The notes under the pieces were generated by a model. That model searched no databases, was not told the DNA's origin, and saw only the letters and a program-made list of their open reading frames with translations. A stretch of DNA of 64,000 bases from Gryllotalpicola ginsengisoli DSM 22003. Its GTDB lineage: Bacteria > Actinomycetota > Actinomycetes > Actinomycetales > Microbacteriaceae. Below are positions 1 through 7,991 of the stretch, piece by piece (positions within the stretch are counted from its first letter, which is position 1; every line of letters starts with the position of its first letter). The stretch is from the NCBI RefSeq assembly GCF_000419445.1, contig NZ_AULK01000007.1, positions 1-64,000 of the forward strand, in the 5' to 3' direction. The translations under genes and the position numbers were made by a program.

Positions 1-2
1 TC

Positions 3-314
3 CGGTCGTTGAACTTCGAGTTGTTCATCATGCGTCACCCCGAGCTTCGGCATGTCCGCACCCGGGTGAAGTCGCCAGGCCAGAACGGGTCACGCGAACG
101 CGGGTTCGGGACGCTGAAGTACGAGCGGCTGTTCCTCGACGAGATCCCGGACTCCTTGACGCTCATCGAGCGGGCCGAGGACTACCGAGTCGAGTACAAC
201 ACCGAGCGCCCTCATGAGGCGATCGCCTGGAACCGGCCACTGGAGGTGCACCTCGGCCTGGCCGACCCCACCACCCCCACCTTTGAAACAGAAGAAATCC
301 TGCCAACTACTTGA
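3..314 (+). CDS. DDE integrase-core transposase, C-terminal fragment
   Basis: This is the tail of an insertion-sequence transposase cut by the left window edge; the frame is open from the first complete codon. The residues around GQNGSRERGFGTLKYERL and YNTERPHEAI are typical of the C-terminal part of the retrovirus-type integrase core, where the last catalytic Glu (here the E of SRER) sits in the helix before the 'RPHEA' region. The protein ends with a Thr/Pro-rich tail and TGA. The catalytic DD part and the left inverted repeat lie outside the window, so the IS family (IS3 or IS481-like) cannot be fixed. The PadR operon starts about 120 bases downstream, so the element sits at an operon boundary. 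Confidence 0.75.
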   Translation, partial: RSLNFELFIMRHPELRHVRTRVKSPGQNGSRERGFGTLKYERLFLDEIPDSLTLIERAEDYRVEYNTERPHEAIAWNRPLEVHLGLADPTTPTFETEEILPTT

Positions 315-394
315 CGCGGGACAAAGTTGGGGATCTGATAGCCGAGAGAGATCGTCACGATGTCGACGCTACGCCCGCCTGCGCGCTGTGCTAT

Positions 395-411
395 ACCTAA
401 TGCTGCTAGGT
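395..411. promoter_or_regulatory. Candidate PadR operator
   Basis: Perfect 5-bp inverted repeat ACCTA-N7-TAGGT, overlapping a TATACC-like -10 sequence, 24 bases before the PadR start codon. PadR-family regulators with a membrane partner usually repress their own operon through a short palindrome at the promoter; assignment to this regulator is inferred from position. Confidence 0.5.
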
Positions 412-434
412 GTCATCGGCGTGAGGAGGACCGG

Positions 435-869
435 ATGCGGCTCGCGAAGGATCTGATGGCGGCGACGTCTGCGCCGCTCGTGCTCGCGATCCTCGCCGAC
501 GGCGAGAGCTACGGCTACGCGATCATCGCGCGGGTGCGGGAGCTCTCGTCGGGCGAGATCGAGTGGACCGACGGATTGCTCTACCCGTTGCTGCACCGTC
601 TGGAGAACGCAGGGCTCGTCGTCTCACGCTGGGGCGAGGCCGACACCGGCAGGCGCCGACGCTACTACGAGATCACGGATGCCGGCCGCGCGGAGCTCGC
701 CGAGCACCGGCGGCAGTGGACGACCGCGGTCACGACGCTGTCCCAGGCGTTCGGCGGGCTGCGCACGGCGTTCACGGCGCTGTCGGCGCCGGCGGCGAGC
801 GGCGCGCCCGGTGCCGTCGGTGCGGCCGGCGCCGTCGGTGCAGCCGGCGTCGCGGGGGCGACCGCGTGA
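435..869 (+). CDS. PadR family transcriptional regulator
   Basis: Winged-helix repressor of 144 residues. The segment LVLAILADGESYGYAIIARV followed by the Y-P-L-L-H-R-L-E-N-A-G-L motif is the PadR DNA-binding domain (about residues 10-85), followed by a YYEITDAGR wing. The ATG at 435 is chosen because a GAGGAGGA ribosome site lies just before it; an upstream in-frame ATG has none. The last 30 residues are a repetitive Gly/Ala/Val tail (GAVGAAGAVGAAG), unusual for PadR and probably disordered. The stop overlaps the start of the next gene (GTGA), so the pair is translationally coupled. In related pairs PadR represses the membrane partner; the ligand is unknown. Confidence 0.88.
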   Translation: MRLAKDLMAATSAPLVLAILADGESYGYAIIARVRELSSGEIEWTDGLLYPLLHRLENAGLVVSRWGEADTGRRRRYYEITDAGRAELAEHRRQWTTAVTTLSQAFGGLRTAFTALSAPAASGAPGAVGAAGAVGAAGVAGATA

Positions 870-2209
870 GCCGGCAGGACCTGCTCGACCCCGAGGCCGC
901 CGTCGCCTCGTGGCGCGCGTACCTGGTCTCGCGCGGCTCGATCTCCGCTGCGGACGCCGACGAGCTCGAGGACCACCTGCGGGCGCAGATCGACGACCTC
1001 TGCGCGGCGGGGCTCGAGCGTGACGAGGCGGTGCTCATCGCGGTCAAGCGGATGGGGCGGCAGGACGAGATCGCGGGCGAGTACGCCCTCGAGCATTCGC
1101 GCCGCATGTGGAAGCAGCTCGTCACCGGCGGCCTCGAGCGCCCGCGCCGCACCGACAGCGTCGGCGTCATGCTCGGCTTCGCGGTGCTCGCGGCCGTGCT
1201 CGTCAAGCTGCCCGGCCTGGTCGGCGCCCCGCTCGTGCCCGCGGTGCTGGACGGCGGCGTGCTCGCGCTGGCCGCCGTCGCGGCGTTCGTGGCCTGGCGC
1301 TCCCGTCCGCCCCGGGCGGTGATCCTGGTCGCCGCCGTCGTGTTCGCGCTCGTCGCCGCGCTCGCGGCCGGGTACCCCTTCGGCGAGGCATCCGACACGG
1401 TCGTCGTGTTCGGCCTACACGCGCCCGTGCTGCTCTGGCTGACCGTCGGCGCCCTGTACTGCGGCGCCGGCTGGCGCTCGGGGGCCCGGCGCATGGACTT
1501 CGTGCGCTTCACGGGGGAGTGGCTCGTCTATCTCGCCCTGTTCGCGCTGGGCGGCGGGGTGCTGATGGGGCTGACCGCCGCGGTGTTCTCGGCGCTCGGC
1601 GCCGATCCCGAGGTCGTGCTCGCGGAGTGGGTCGCACCGTGCGGGGCGGCGGGCGCGGCGGTCGTCGCCGTGTGGCTCGTCGGCGCGAAGCAGGAGGTCA
1701 TCGAGAACATGGCGCCCGTGCTCGGCAGGGTCTTCACGCCCCTGTTCACGATCGCGGTGCTCGCGATGCTCGCCGGCGCGTGCGCGAGCGGCGGCTTCCG
1801 CTCCTACCGGGAGGTGCTGATCATCGTCGACGTGCTGCTCGTGGTGGTCGCGGGGCTCGTGCTCTACGTGCTCTCCGCCCAGCAGCCGACCGATCGGCCG
1901 GGCTGGACGGAGCGCATCCAACTGGTGCTCGTGCTCGCGGCGTTCGCGCTCGACGGCTTCGCTCTGGTCGCAATGCTCGGGCGCATCGGCGACGGGGGAC
2001 CGACGCCGAACCGCGTCGTCGCCCTCGGCGTGAACCTCGTGCTGCTCATCGGGCTCGCCGGGTCGGCGTGGCTGCTCGGGCGGCGGGCGTTCGGCCGGGA
2101 TGCCTCGATCCGCCGCCTGCTCGCCTGGCAGACCGGTTACCTGCCCGTGTACGGCACGTGGGCGCTGCTCGTCGTCGTGGTCGTGCCTCCGCTGTTCTCG
2201 TTCCGCTGA
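866..2209 (+). CDS. Permease-prefix-domain membrane protein, PadR partner
   Basis: A 447-residue integral membrane protein. The first 80 residues carry a soluble helical 'permease prefix domain 1' (residues such as ADELEDHLRAQIDDL and DEAVLIAVKRMG), after which about ten hydrophobic segments follow to the C-terminus. The GTG at 866 is chosen because it overlaps the PadR stop and begins exactly before the prefix domain; the frame is open further upstream but that part is antisense-like. Such proteins are encoded beside PadR regulators in many Gram-positive bacteria, but the transported substrate, if any, is not known. Read as part of a two-gene PadR-controlled operon. Confidence 0.8.
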   Translation: MSRQDLLDPEAAVASWRAYLVSRGSISAADADELEDHLRAQIDDLCAAGLERDEAVLIAVKRMGRQDEIAGEYALEHSRRMWKQLVTGGLERPRRTDSVGVMLGFAVLAAVLVKLPGLVGAPLVPAVLDGGVLALAAVAAFVAWRSRPPRAVILVAAVVFALVAALAAGYPFGEASDTVVVFGLHAPVLLWLTVGALYCGAGWRSGARRMDFVRFTGEWLVYLALFALGGGVLMGLTAAVFSALGADPEVVLAEWVAPCGAAGAAVVAVWLVGAKQEVIENMAPVLGRVFTPLFTIAVLAMLAGACASGGFRSYREVLIIVDVLLVVVAGLVLYVLSAQQPTDRPGWTERIQLVLVLAAFALDGFALVAMLGRIGDGGPTPNRVVALGVNLVLLIGLAGSAWLLGRRAFGRDASIRRLLAWQTGYLPVYGTWALLVVVVVPPLFSFR

Positions 2210-2219
2210 GCGGTGAGGC

Positions 2220-2237
2220 GGGGGCGTCGTCGCCCCC
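2220..2237 (+). terminator. Hairpin terminator after PadR operon
   Basis: A 7-bp all-GC stem (GGGGGCG / CGCCCCC) with a TCGT loop lies 11 bases after the membrane protein stop codon. No long T run follows, as is common in high-GC actinobacteria. Confidence 0.55.
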
Positions 2238-2270
2238 AGTGGATCGAGGACTCCGGGTCAGCGGCGGCCG

Positions 2271-2358
2271 GTCAGCGGCCTGTCGGCTGAGTGGCCTGTC
2301 TGCCGGTCAGCGGCCCGCCGGCTGAGTGGCCTGTCTGCCGGTCAGCGGCCTGTCGGCT
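2271..2358. repeat. 35-bp tandem repeat, 2.5 copies
   Basis: Copies start at 2271, 2306 and 2341 with exact 35-base period; the third is partial (18 bases). Copies one and two differ by about two bases. Each begins GTCAGCGGCC and holds GAGTGGCCTGTCTGCC. The third copy overlaps the last codons and stop of the small zinc-ribbon gene on the minus strand. Confidence 0.85.
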
Positions 2359-2479
2359 CGTCTTCGTACGCGAGGTCGCAGCTCTCGCAGCGCAGCACAG
2401 GAGCCACGCGAAACAGGTCGTCGCCGCACATCGGGCAGGTGAGTCCAGTGATGATTCGCTCGCTCGTGTCAGTGGACAT
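2342..2479 (-). CDS. Small CxxC-CxxC zinc-ribbon protein
   Basis: A 45-residue frame starting at the ATG at 2479. It carries two CxxC knuckles, CPMC near residue 15 and CESC near residue 31, separated by 12 residues, the layout of a zinc ribbon; small proteins of this type occur as conserved hypotheticals in actinobacteria. The last residues (PTGR) and the stop are contributed by the 35-bp tandem repeat, so the C-terminus may have been reshaped by it. No strong ribosome site is visible. Function is unknown; a role in metal or nucleic-acid binding is only suggested by the fold. Confidence 0.5.
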   Translation of the reverse strand: MSTDTSERIITGLTCPMCGDDLFRVAPVLRCESCDLAYEDEPTGR

Positions 2480-2741
2480 ATCGCGAACGATACCCGCGTG
2501 CCCCACCTGGGGAACACCCGCGATGGGGGGCGTTTGAAGGAGCGGGGAACCGGTGAGCAACGGGCGGCGCGCCCTGCTAGCAGAGCCGTCGCCGGCGTCG
2601 CAAGGCGTGGGCGGGTCGCGCCGGGCGCCGATAGCGTGGCGCTCGGCCGGGCGCCGCCGGCGCAGGGCATGACGCTCTGCCGGGCGCTCGGCCTGGCGGT
2701 ACGCCCTCCGGCGCACGGTCTTCACCCTGCTCGTCGAGCGG

Positions 2742-3656
2742 GTGACGGACATCGCGGCGACGCTGACCTTCTACAGCGTGCTGTCGGTGCTTCCCGGGAT
2801 GCTCGGCGTGTTCGGGATGCTCGGCCTGATCGGGCGCGGACAGCAGACCGCCGATGTGGCGCTCGATATCGCGGGGAAGGTGGCTCCGCAGTCGACGGTC
2901 GATCAGTTCCGGCATCCGATCGAGCAGTTCGCTCACGGCGGCGGCGCGGGAGTGGGTGTCGTCGTCGGCATGGCGGCCGCGCTGTGGACGGCGTCGCGGT
3001 ACGTGGCGGCGTTCAGCGGCGGGTTGAACCGCATCTACCGCGCGCAGGAGGGGCGGCGGTATCCGAAGCTGCGGCTCGTGCAGCTCGCGATCACGGCCGC
3101 GGTGCTGGTGCTGGTGGCGGTCGTGGTGTTCGTCGTGCTGCTGTCGGGCCCGTTGCTCGCTCCCGCCTCGGGTGCCTTGTCGCTGGGGCGAGGGGGCATG
3201 CTCGTGTGGAACGTCGTGCGCTGGCCGGTCGTCGCGGGCGCGGCCGTGCTGATCATCGTGCTGCTCTACTGGGGCACGCCGAACGTGCGCCAGCCTCGGC
3301 TGCAGTGGCTCAGCGTGGGCGGTGTGAGCGCGATGGTGCTGATGGCGGGGGCATCCGCCCTGTTCGGCTTCTACGTCACGCACTTTCCGGCCTTCCATCG
3401 TGAGTACGGCTCGCTCGCGGGACTGGTCGCGTTCCTCGTCTGGCTGTGGTTGATGAATCTCGTGCTGGTGTTCGGCGCCGGCTTCGACGTCGAGCTCGAG
3501 CGGGCGCGTGAACTGCAGTCGGGCACGGATGCGACGCGCGCGATCCGGCTCCCGCTGCGCGACGAGCGTCGCCTCGCCTGGCTGCGGCGCACCGAGGATG
3601 CGCTGATTCGCGACGGTGAGGCGCTGATACCGAAGGGCCGCGACGGCTCGGACTGA
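2742..3656 (+). CDS. YihY/UPF0761 (BrkB-like) membrane protein, 5' end disrupted
   Basis: Polytopic membrane protein with about six hydrophobic segments and the family hallmarks AATLTFYSVLSVLPG, WTASRYVAAFSGGLNRIY and WLMNLVLVFGAGFDVELERAR. The only usable start after the last in-frame stop is GTG 2742, which truncates the conserved N-terminal amphipathic helix: the codons for SAWRYALRRTVFTLLVERV lie in the same frame just upstream, closed by TGA at 2670-2672. Further upstream in frame, GTG 2553 has a good AAGGAG ribosome site. The ancestral gene therefore probably began at 2553 and is now split by one stop codon, or the assembly has an error. Function of the family is unsettled; it was once mis-assigned as RNase BN. 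Confidence 0.72.
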   Translation: MTDIAATLTFYSVLSVLPGMLGVFGMLGLIGRGQQTADVALDIAGKVAPQSTVDQFRHPIEQFAHGGGAGVGVVVGMAAALWTASRYVAAFSGGLNRIYRAQEGRRYPKLRLVQLAITAAVLVLVAVVVFVVLLSGPLLAPASGALSLGRGGMLVWNVVRWPVVAGAAVLIIVLLYWGTPNVRQPRLQWLSVGGVSAMVLMAGASALFGFYVTHFPAFHREYGSLAGLVAFLVWLWLMNLVLVFGAGFDVELERARELQSGTDATRAIRLPLRDERRLAWLRRTEDALIRDGEALIPKGRDGSD

Positions 3657-3690
3657 GGACGACGTCACGGCGTGCGATGAGCAGGTACGG

Positions 3691-3716
3691 CCGCGGGGCA
3701 GGGTTCTGCCGTGCGG
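3691..3716. terminator. Bidirectional hairpin between convergent genes
   Basis: A stem with outer arms CCGC/GCGG and inner arms GGCAG/CTGCC around a GGTT loop fills the 61-base gap between the YihY-like gene and the HNH gene, which converge here. Confidence 0.5.
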
Positions 3717-3717
3717 T

Positions 3718-5286
3718 TTAGCCGGTGTCGCCTTGTGGTTGCCGTGTTCGGGTTTCCAGCTGGGTTCGGATGCCGGATTTGTGGTGCAGGGTCAGGGGTG
3801 GCTGGCCTGGCCAGTGCAGGGTGTAGGTGGTGTTGTGTCGGGTGATGCGGGCGCCGTGGTTGTGCAGGCTGAGGTGGTGGTAGCGGCACAGCAGGACGCC
3901 GTCTTTGGTTTCGGTTTTGTGGTTCTGCGGGGATTCGGACCAGGGGTTGATGTGGTGGGCTTCGCACCCTGCGGGGGGTCTGCTGCAGCCGGGGAAGAGG
4001 CAGCCGCCGTCCCTGGCGGCAAGGGCGCGGCGTTGCACCTTGGTGAACACGCGCTGGTCTTTGCCGGCGTCCAGGGCTCGCCCGTTCTCGTCCAGCAGCA
4101 GGGTGGTGAAGGTGCCGGCGCAGATTCCGGTCAGGGCGGTGGTGGCCGGGACCGGGTCGGGCGTCCCGTCCAGCCACGCCACCCCCACCTCCGGGCCCGG
4201 GCACTCCTGCTGCCCGAATGCGCCGGCCGGCCCGTCCTCGCCGCCCGGGGTGGGGCAGGTGCTGTGGTCGCCGGCGTGGTGCCGGGCGAGCGTGTCCTGC
4301 GCGGTGCGGGCACGGTTCAGGTCGGCGGGGGTGAGGGTGAGGGTGACGGTGGTGTCGTGGTCGCCGAACACCTCGGGGGGGGAGGCGTTCACGCCGGTGG
4401 TGAACAGGGTGAGGAATTCGTCCACCAGCAGCTGCTCGTTCGTTCTCGGGTCCAGCTCCAGCTCTCTCGCCCGTTGGATCTCCGCCGCGTCGCGGAACCT
4501 CGGGCCCCCGGTGCGCGGGCCGAGTCGTAGGGTGAGGGGTTTCCAGAATCTCTGGTCGGATTCCGGGTCCAGGAGCAGGTCGTAGCGGATCATCCCGTCC
4601 GCCCGTTCGGCGCGTTTCAACGACCTCGCCTCGAACCGGGCGTGCGCCTCACGTTCGGCGGTGCGGGTGTCCAGGCTCGCCCGGATCCGGCGGGCGGTGC
4701 GGGCGAGTTCCTCGGCCGGCCACCCTGATTCCCACGCCGCCTGGATCAGCTCCAGCACCGCCTCCCGCCACACCGGGGCGTGCGCGGCGGACGGCGGGGT
4801 GCCGAGGGCGGTGAGGATCGCGTCGCCGTCGGTGGCCGACAGCCAGCCGTTGCGCACCGCGACCGCCACCGGCGCCTCCGGCGAGCCGGGCAGGTGCGCC
4901 AGGTACTCCAGCGACCGGGCCGGCGGCTCCGCGGCATCCGCGGCCGCGGGGGCGACGTGCTGCGCGGTCTCCAACAGGCCGCCGACGCGTACGAGTTTCG
5001 CCGCCTCGCCCCGGGTGGACCCGATGACCTTCTGCACCAACTCCGCCCCCGACCGCAACCCCGCGGACTGCGCGAGGCCGTCCTTGCCGAGCTCGCGCGC
5101 GGACCGGCGGTCGATCTCCGCCGCGCGCACCGCGATCGCGGCCGACAGGCGCGCCTGGATGCCGGACAGGGCCCGCACCTGCGCGGTCAGCTCGAGACCG
5201 GACAAGCCGGCCACCTCGCCGGCATCCGCGAGCACCGCGGCGACCCGGTCGTCCAGGTTCCGCAACGCCTCGAGCATCGAACTCAT
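3718..5286 (-). CDS. DUF222 / HNH endonuclease signature protein (13E12 type)
   Basis: A 522-residue protein with an N-terminal DUF222 region (about 10-330, rich in Ala/Arg/Leu helices) and a C-terminal HNH domain: RDGGCLFPGC, EAHHINPW and CRYHH give the Cys, His-His and final His ligands of a zinc-binding HNH nuclease fold. This architecture is a multicopy family in actinobacteria, first described as 13E12 repeats, and is often exchanged between strains; its in vivo role is unproven. The start at ATG 5286 gives the usual N-terminus MSSMLEALRNLD; frame remains open upstream to 5355. The reading is on the opposite strand to its left neighbour and appears monocistronic. Confidence 0.85.
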   Translation of the reverse strand: MSSMLEALRNLDDRVAAVLADAGEVAGLSGLELTAQVRALSGIQARLSAAIAVRAAEIDRRSARELGKDGLAQSAGLRSGAELVQKVIGSTRGEAAKLVRVGGLLETAQHVAPAAADAAEPPARSLEYLAHLPGSPEAPVAVAVRNGWLSATDGDAILTALGTPPSAAHAPVWREAVLELIQAAWESGWPAEELARTARRIRASLDTRTAEREAHARFEARSLKRAERADGMIRYDLLLDPESDQRFWKPLTLRLGPRTGGPRFRDAAEIQRARELELDPRTNEQLLVDEFLTLFTTGVNASPPEVFGDHDTTVTLTLTPADLNRARTAQDTLARHHAGDHSTCPTPGGEDGPAGAFGQQECPGPEVGVAWLDGTPDPVPATTALTGICAGTFTTLLLDENGRALDAGKDQRVFTKVQRRALAARDGGCLFPGCSRPPAGCEAHHINPWSESPQNHKTETKDGVLLCRYHHLSLHNHGARITRHNTTYTLHWPGQPPLTLHHKSGIRTQLETRTRQPQGDTG

Positions 5287-5497
5287 GCCACACACTCTAA
5301 AAGCACCCACCGACATTCGATGCCCCGAGAGTCGAAGATGTGTACAACCAGGCAACGCGGGCCAAATGCTCTGTGATGAAGCTGGTTTTGGCCGCCTCTA
5401 GACCGCGAGGACATATCGACGTCTTGCGCACGTGCCAGTCATGTTCACCCCGAAAGGGCGAGTGCGCGGTCGAGGATCACCGAGGAGACTGGAAGCT

Positions 5498-5926
5498 ATG
5501 ACGAGGGCGAGGGCAGGTGCGGCGCGCGCTACCGTTCGCCTCGGGACGGCACGGGCCGTCTGGTTGGGCGTGGCGTTCGGTGCCGCCGTCGGTACCGCGA
5601 GCCTCCTTTGGGCTGCGTTCGCGACCGATTCCGTGGCATACCTCCCGGTGTTCATGCTCGGGTTCTGGATCGTCGGTGGCTTCGTCGGTGCGGTGTCCGC
5701 ACTTCTCGGGCTCGTTGCGTGGAATGTCCTCTCGGGTGCACCGCGCTGGCCCTCGGCGGCGGTGACCGCCGCGGCTGGAACCATGCTGTGGTTCCTCTGG
5801 CTGCTCCTCGACTATGAAGACTGGGCGAAGGCCGTCTGGCCTGGAACGTTGATCGCGGCTGTGCTCATGTCGGGGTTCGGCGTCATGCTCGTCAGAGGCG
5901 GGAAGCAGACCTCGGCTCCGCAGTAG
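5498..5926 (+). CDS. Small hypothetical membrane protein
   Basis: Not recognised. The 142-residue product has an Arg/Ala-rich N-terminus followed by three to four hydrophobic segments (around residues 22-45, 50-75, 88-105 and 113-133), so it should be an inner-membrane protein. The start at ATG 5498 is preceded by GAGGAG; an upstream in-frame ATG at 5432 lacks one. It is divergent from the HNH gene and convergent with the DHFR-like gene, with no operon partner. Codon use is slightly less GC-biased than in the neighbours. Confidence 0.55.
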   Translation: MTRARAGAARATVRLGTARAVWLGVAFGAAVGTASLLWAAFATDSVAYLPVFMLGFWIVGGFVGAVSALLGLVAWNVLSGAPRWPSAAVTAAAGTMLWFLWLLLDYEDWAKAVWPGTLIAAVLMSGFGVMLVRGGKQTSAPQ

Positions 5927-6040
5927 TTGCGCCTACTCGGTTGCGATGTGCAGCACCCCATCTTGCGCTGGAGCGCATCCACAGAGAATCGTCGTGCGCG
6001 TGTAAGTCCGCACAACCCGGCCCGGGTGTGGAAAACGACC

Positions 6041-6601
6041 TCACCCGCGCACGGCGTACCGCAGGTAGACGACCCCCGCGGTGAAGCGGCGCTCCTCGAG
6101 CAGGTCGAGGCGAGCCGCGAATCCATCGGGCAGAGCGGACTTCCCGCCGCCGACCACGACCGGATTCAGGAACAACCGCACCTCATCGACGAGACCCGCG
6201 CGCAGCGCATGCGCCGCGAGTTCCGCACCCCCGATCGAGAGGTCGGAAGCCTCGCGCTCCTTCATCGCCCGGACACTCGATCGGTCGAACGAGCGTACGA
6301 CAGCCGTCCGAGCCGTCGTGACCGCGCCGAGCGTGCGGGAGAACACCACTTTGTCCGCTGCCCGCCACACCTGGGCCCACTCGCGCTCGAAGGGCGAGAA
6401 CCCCTCATCCTGGGCGGGGTCCTCCCAGTACCGCATCGTCTCGTACATGCGGCGGCCGTAGAGGTACATGCCGACGGGACGCTCGAGCTCGGTGACGAAG
6501 GCCATCACCTCGTCGTCGGGAGCAGCCCACAGGAAGTCGCCGCTGCGGTCTTCGACGCACAGGTCAAGCGAGGTGATCGCCGAATAGCTGAGCCGAGCCA
6601 T
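6041..6601 (-). CDS. Dihydrofolate reductase family (RibD C-terminal-like) protein
   Basis: A 186-residue protein of the DHFR/RibD-C fold, which binds NADPH. Visible features are the N-terminal strand MARLSYSAITSLDLCVED, a YLYGRRMYE segment and the C-terminal IGGAELAAHAL plus NPVVVGGGK loops that form the nucleotide pocket. Proteins like this (YyaP/YwjB type) are annotated as dihydrofolate reductase family proteins, but true DHFR activity is not shown for most. The gene follows the AlkZ-like gene on the same strand with a 64-base gap that holds two identical palindromes, so it may have its own control. Confidence 0.82.
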   Translation of the reverse strand: MARLSYSAITSLDLCVEDRSGDFLWAAPDDEVMAFVTELERPVGMYLYGRRMYETMRYWEDPAQDEGFSPFEREWAQVWRAADKVVFSRTLGAVTTARTAVVRSFDRSSVRAMKEREASDLSIGGAELAAHALRAGLVDEVRLFLNPVVVGGGKSALPDGFAARLDLLEERRFTAGVVYLRYAVRG

Positions 6602-6606
6602 GCCGT

Positions 6607-6651
6607 GCCTTCCGAAGCGGAACCCGCGCCGCCTTCCGAAGCGGAACCCGC
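6607..6651. repeat. Tandem 21-bp repeat, each with a 13-bp palindrome
   Basis: Two identical 21-bp copies (6607-6627 and 6631-6651), period 24. Each holds TTCCGAAGCGGAA, a 5-bp inverted repeat with 3-bp spacer. They lie immediately upstream of the DHFR-like start codon, a position fitting twin operator sites. Confidence 0.65.
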
Positions 6652-6665
6652 CGCTGGGCGCGAGC

Positions 6666-7820
6666 CTACGGCTCCGCCGTGCCGTGCGCGACCTCGAGGC
6701 CGAGCCATCCGCTCAACTCATCGATCGCGTCGTCGATCGATGCGCGCTCGTCCGCACTCAACGCGACGTCGAGATGCACCGCGTGCACGCGGAACACTCC
6801 CGAGGCGAAATCGCTGGCGGCGTCGAGCTTGCCCACCAGCCGGTCGCCCACCAGGATCGGCAGCGCGTAGTAGCCCCAGCGCCGCTTCTCGGCCGGCTTG
6901 TACATCTCGAGCGCGTAGTCGAATTGGAACAGCTCGAGCATCCGCTTGCGATCGAAGACGAGCCGGTCGAACGGCGACAGCAGCACCGTGCGCGCCTCGA
7001 ACGGCTCGTCGAGCCGCGCCAGCTGCGACGGATCGACCCGCCAGCCGCCCCGCACCCCCTCGACGATCGCCGCGACGCCCACGGCGTCGAGGCCGATCGG
7101 CTCCTGCAGCGTGCCCCGCAGCCCCGGCCGGGTGATGCCGAGCGCGGCCAGGCGCAGTTCGCTCAGCCGCCGATGCGCCTCCTCCGCGGGCACCGGCGAC
7201 CGCACGGTCGGGTAGACCCGCCACGCGACATCCCACAGCCGTTCGCCGCCGTCGCGGCCGGCCAGCGCGATCTCGCCGCGGCGCGCCAGCAGGCCGAGCA
7301 GCTGCGACACGTTCTTGCCGGCCGTCCACCCCGAGCTCTCCCACGGCACGACCGACGTGTCGGGGATCGCCGAGGTCGGCAGCGGGCCCTCGCGCTCGAG
7401 CAGCTCCAGCACGTCCTGCCGGAACGGTTCGTTGTCGGCCAGCCACCGGCGCGCCCGCTCGTACGGCGGCCACTGCGCCATCTCGGGAAGCCGCAGCTCG
7501 AGGTGGCTCGTCGGGTAGATCATGGCGTCGAGCTCGTACAGCGTGCGATCGACCTCGAGCGCCTCGACGAGCTGCTGCGGCCGGTACGACGCCCCGAGCC
7601 GGTCGAACAGCACCAGGTCGGCGGCGGGCACGACCGCGGCCGTCGGCTCGTTCTGCACCGAGGTGAGGTGCTCGACCACGCCGACCAGGTCGGCCGGCTC
7701 GCCACGCTCGACCACCTCGACCGCCCCCGCAGGGCCCGGCGACGCGTCGAGCAGCTGCGCGCGCACCGCGATGCGCCGCGCCTGCGTGCGCGTGAGATGC
7801 GTCGAGTGAACGGATGCCAC
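6666..7820 (-). CDS. AlkZ-like winged-helix DNA glycosylase family protein (HTH_42)
   Basis: A 384-residue protein of the YcaQ/AlkZ-like family, whose studied members are DNA glycosylases acting on bulky or crosslinked bases. It shows the characteristic PTAAVVPAADLVLFDRLG segment, winged-helix repeats and the C-terminal LLSPFDRLVFDRKR and LPILVGDRLVGKLD blocks. In active relatives a Gln-hydrophobic-Gln/Asp motif precedes PTAA; here it reads Q56-N57-E58, so activity or specificity may differ. Start is GTG 7820. The DHFR-like gene lies downstream in the same direction. The family is common in Microbacteriaceae outside antibiotic clusters, where its job is unknown. Confidence 0.82.
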   Translation of the reverse strand: MASVHSTHLTRTQARRIAVRAQLLDASPGPAGAVEVVERGEPADLVGVVEHLTSVQNEPTAAVVPAADLVLFDRLGASYRPQQLVEALEVDRTLYELDAMIYPTSHLELRLPEMAQWPPYERARRWLADNEPFRQDVLELLEREGPLPTSAIPDTSVVPWESSGWTAGKNVSQLLGLLARRGEIALAGRDGGERLWDVAWRVYPTVRSPVPAEEAHRRLSELRLAALGITRPGLRGTLQEPIGLDAVGVAAIVEGVRGGWRVDPSQLARLDEPFEARTVLLSPFDRLVFDRKRMLELFQFDYALEMYKPAEKRRWGYYALPILVGDRLVGKLDAASDFASGVFRVHAVHLDVALSADERASIDDAIDELSGWLGLEVAHGTAEP

Positions 7821-7850
7821 GGCCTCAGCGTGCCACGCACCGCCGACGTT

Positions 7851-7916
7851 CCCCGCGGCCGCGTCCCCGCTGCCGCGTTCACCCCCACGTCCCCGCGGCC
7901 GCGTTCACCCCCACGT
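7851..7916. repeat. 26-bp tandem repeat, 2.5 copies
   Basis: Two nearly identical 26-base units (7865-7890 and 7891-7916, one mismatch) preceded by a 14-base partial copy at 7851. Core is GCCGCGTTCACCCCCACGT. It lies between the divergent AlkZ-like and phytase-like genes. Confidence 0.75.
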
Positions 7917-7991
7917 CACCGATTCGTTCCCGTGCGTGAACGGCGTCGGGCCAGGGTTCGAGGAGTCCCCTTACCCCACAAGAGAGGCGCA

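Noticed and set aside
7320-7520. Plus-strand frame opposite the AlkZ-like gene
   Set aside because: Low-complexity Ser/Arg translation typical of an antisense frame.
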